Below are positions 63,235 through 64,000 of a DNA stretch of 64,000 bases, in pieces; position 1 is the stretch's first letter; each line of letters begins with the position of its first letter. The position numbers and the translations under genes were made by a program. Source of the DNA: Salibaculum halophilum (GTDB taxonomy: Bacteria > Pseudomonadota > Alphaproteobacteria > Rhodobacterales > Rhodobacteraceae); NCBI RefSeq assembly GCF_002094885.1, contig NZ_MSIT01000007.1, positions 165,141 to 229,140 on the forward strand, given 5' to 3'. The notes under the pieces were generated by a model that did not search any database, had not been told where the DNA came from, and saw only the letters and a list, made by a program, of their open reading frames with translations.

Positions 63235-63873
63235 ATGCGTGTGGTGATTGGCTTGCTGGGCCTTATAGTGCTGACCGCCTGCGGCGGTGTCCGCGACGAC
63301 CTGACCGAAATGCCCGATCCGATAGGGGACTTCCGTCTGGGCCACAACATCGCCGTCACGCCCGATCCGCAGAAAGGCCCGTTCTCGCGTGATGCCTCGC
63401 CCGAGGAATGGAATGCCGCGATGCGCAAGGCCGTGGCCGACCGGTTCAACGAGACGCGCTTTCCCGGGGACGACTACTACCATATCGGTGTGGCGATCGA
63501 GGGCTACGTTCTGGCCCAGCCCGGCATCCCGTTGATCTACTCGCCCAAGTCGGTGCTGATCGTCACCGTGAACTTCTTCGAGGACGCGACGCGGACCAAG
63601 CTCAACGCGGAACCGATCCAGCTGACAGTATTCGAACCCTGCTGCTCGGTCCCGTTCCTCGGCTCGGGGCTGTCGCGGTCACGTGAGGAACAGCTTGAAG
63701 GGCTGGCCTTCAACGCGGCCCGCGCCATCGAGCGCACCATGCGCGCGAATGCCGAATGGTTCGGCGGCACCCCCGAGGACTTGCCCGAGGACGAGACCAT
63801 CGTCGAAGGAAATGTCCTGGCCGACGACCCCGAGGCGGTTCTGCCCGAAGAGACCCCTCCCGAGCCCAGCTGA
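63235..63873 (+). CDS. Putative lipoprotein of unknown function
   Basis: A 212-residue product with a signal peptide and lipobox (LIVLTACGG, Cys16), so probably anchored in the envelope. Conserved-looking parts are DFRLGHNIAVTPDP, DDYYHIGVAIEGYVLAQPGIP and FNAARAIERTMRAN. The C-terminus is very acidic (about 175-212). A CC pair at about 137-138 is unusual for an exported protein. No function known; alone after parC. Confidence 0.82.
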   Translation: MRVVIGLLGLIVLTACGGVRDDLTEMPDPIGDFRLGHNIAVTPDPQKGPFSRDASPEEWNAAMRKAVADRFNETRFPGDDYYHIGVAIEGYVLAQPGIPLIYSPKSVLIVTVNFFEDATRTKLNAEPIQLTVFEPCCSVPFLGSGLSRSREEQLEGLAFNAARAIERTMRANAEWFGGTPEDLPEDETIVEGNVLADDPEAVLPEETPPEPS

Positions 63874-63928
63874 ACCCGGCGCGGGGCGGCGCAAGTCGCG
63901 CTTGATTTTCCCCCGGCGAGGAAATAAA

Positions 63929-63953
63929 CGGCCCGCGATGTAAACCCGGGCCG
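63929..63953. terminator. Possible terminator at the window end
   Basis: CGGCCCG (63929-63935) pairs with CGGGCCG (63947-63953). Read on the minus strand it is followed by TTTATTTCC, so it best fits the end of a leftward gene lying beyond the window; on the plus strand it would close the lipoprotein gene without a good U-tract. Confidence 0.45.
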
Positions 63954-64000
63954 CTGTTGCATTTCGCCAAGGCCCCAGAAACGACAAGGCGCCGCGCACC

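Noticed and set aside
59766..63449. A 1227-codon minus-strand open frame covering the SDR gene and all of parC in antisense
   Set aside because: Only the last 277 codons (59766-60599) show a protein family (SDR). The rest mirrors parC codons, as happens in GC-rich DNA where antisense stops are rare.

Overview
The window looks like a chromosomal segment of a high-GC alphaproteobacterium, most likely a member of the Rhodobacteraceae (Roseobacter group). The gene orders are those of that lineage: rpoZ-rsh-DUF2062-pdxJ-acpS-lepB-rnc-era-recO; pckA divergent from chvI-chvG-hprK-rapZ-EIIA-HPr; accD-folC. A methylsuccinyl-CoA dehydrogenase of the ethylmalonyl-CoA pathway and an Irr-type box in front of mbfA fit as well. 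I see no rRNA, tRNA, CRISPR array, prophage or insertion sequence. Nearly all of the window is ordinary, densely packed core genome, with many 1-8 bp start/stop overlaps.

Layout. 0-6.4 kb: mscS-like channel, peroxiredoxin, FAD ferredoxin reductase, rsmD, map, sfsA, a CinA-N/MoaB-like protein and a GNAT enzyme. 6.4-11.6 kb: a LysR regulator, 2,4-dienoyl-CoA reductase, a two-gene unit of uncharacterised lineage-specific proteins and a lipoprotein. 11.7-14.6 kb: accD, folC and a secreted protein whose 3' end runs into a short AT-rich island (about 14.47-15.48 kb) carrying one unfamiliar secreted glycine/alanine-rich gene. 15.5-22.1 kb: a long leftward array (AEC transporter, nitroreductase, fghA, yaiI, HAD, ornithine-cyclodeaminase-like, alpha/beta hydrolase, zapE). 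22.2-29 kb: mbfA with its Irr box, tetR, a NYN/OST-HTH protein, adhC, an I78 inhibitor, DUF2794, an MltB transglycosylase and glutathionyl-hydroquinone reductase. 29-36.3 kb: patB, def, a degenerate def paralogue, fmt, TRIC channel, rnhA, DUF3429, ispH, a second NYN protein and folK.

36.4-45.1 kb is the conserved housekeeping run rpoZ to recO: transcription, stringent response, vitamin B6, ACP activation, protein secretion and RNA processing. 45.2-58.7 kb groups C2/C4 carbon metabolism (mcd, pckA, 3-hydroxybutyryl-CoA dehydrogenase, etfAB) around a regulatory module in which the ChvGI two-component system sits beside a sugar-free PTS branch (HPr kinase, RapZ, EIIA-Man-like, HPr). This arrangement suggests that envelope/acid signalling and carbon status are sensed together next to the gluconeogenic gene pckA. 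58.9-64 kb: PduO cobalamin adenosyltransferase, a HIG1-like twin-TM protein, an SDR, parC and a lipoprotein.

The observations that most merit checking are the AT-rich insertion and the 3' extension it gives the neighbouring gene; the tandem peptide deformylase paralogue that has lost both its metal-ligand Cys and its catalytic Glu; the near-perfect Irr box at mbfA; and the triple TTAGCGC repeat in the 336-bp pckA/chvI intergenic region.
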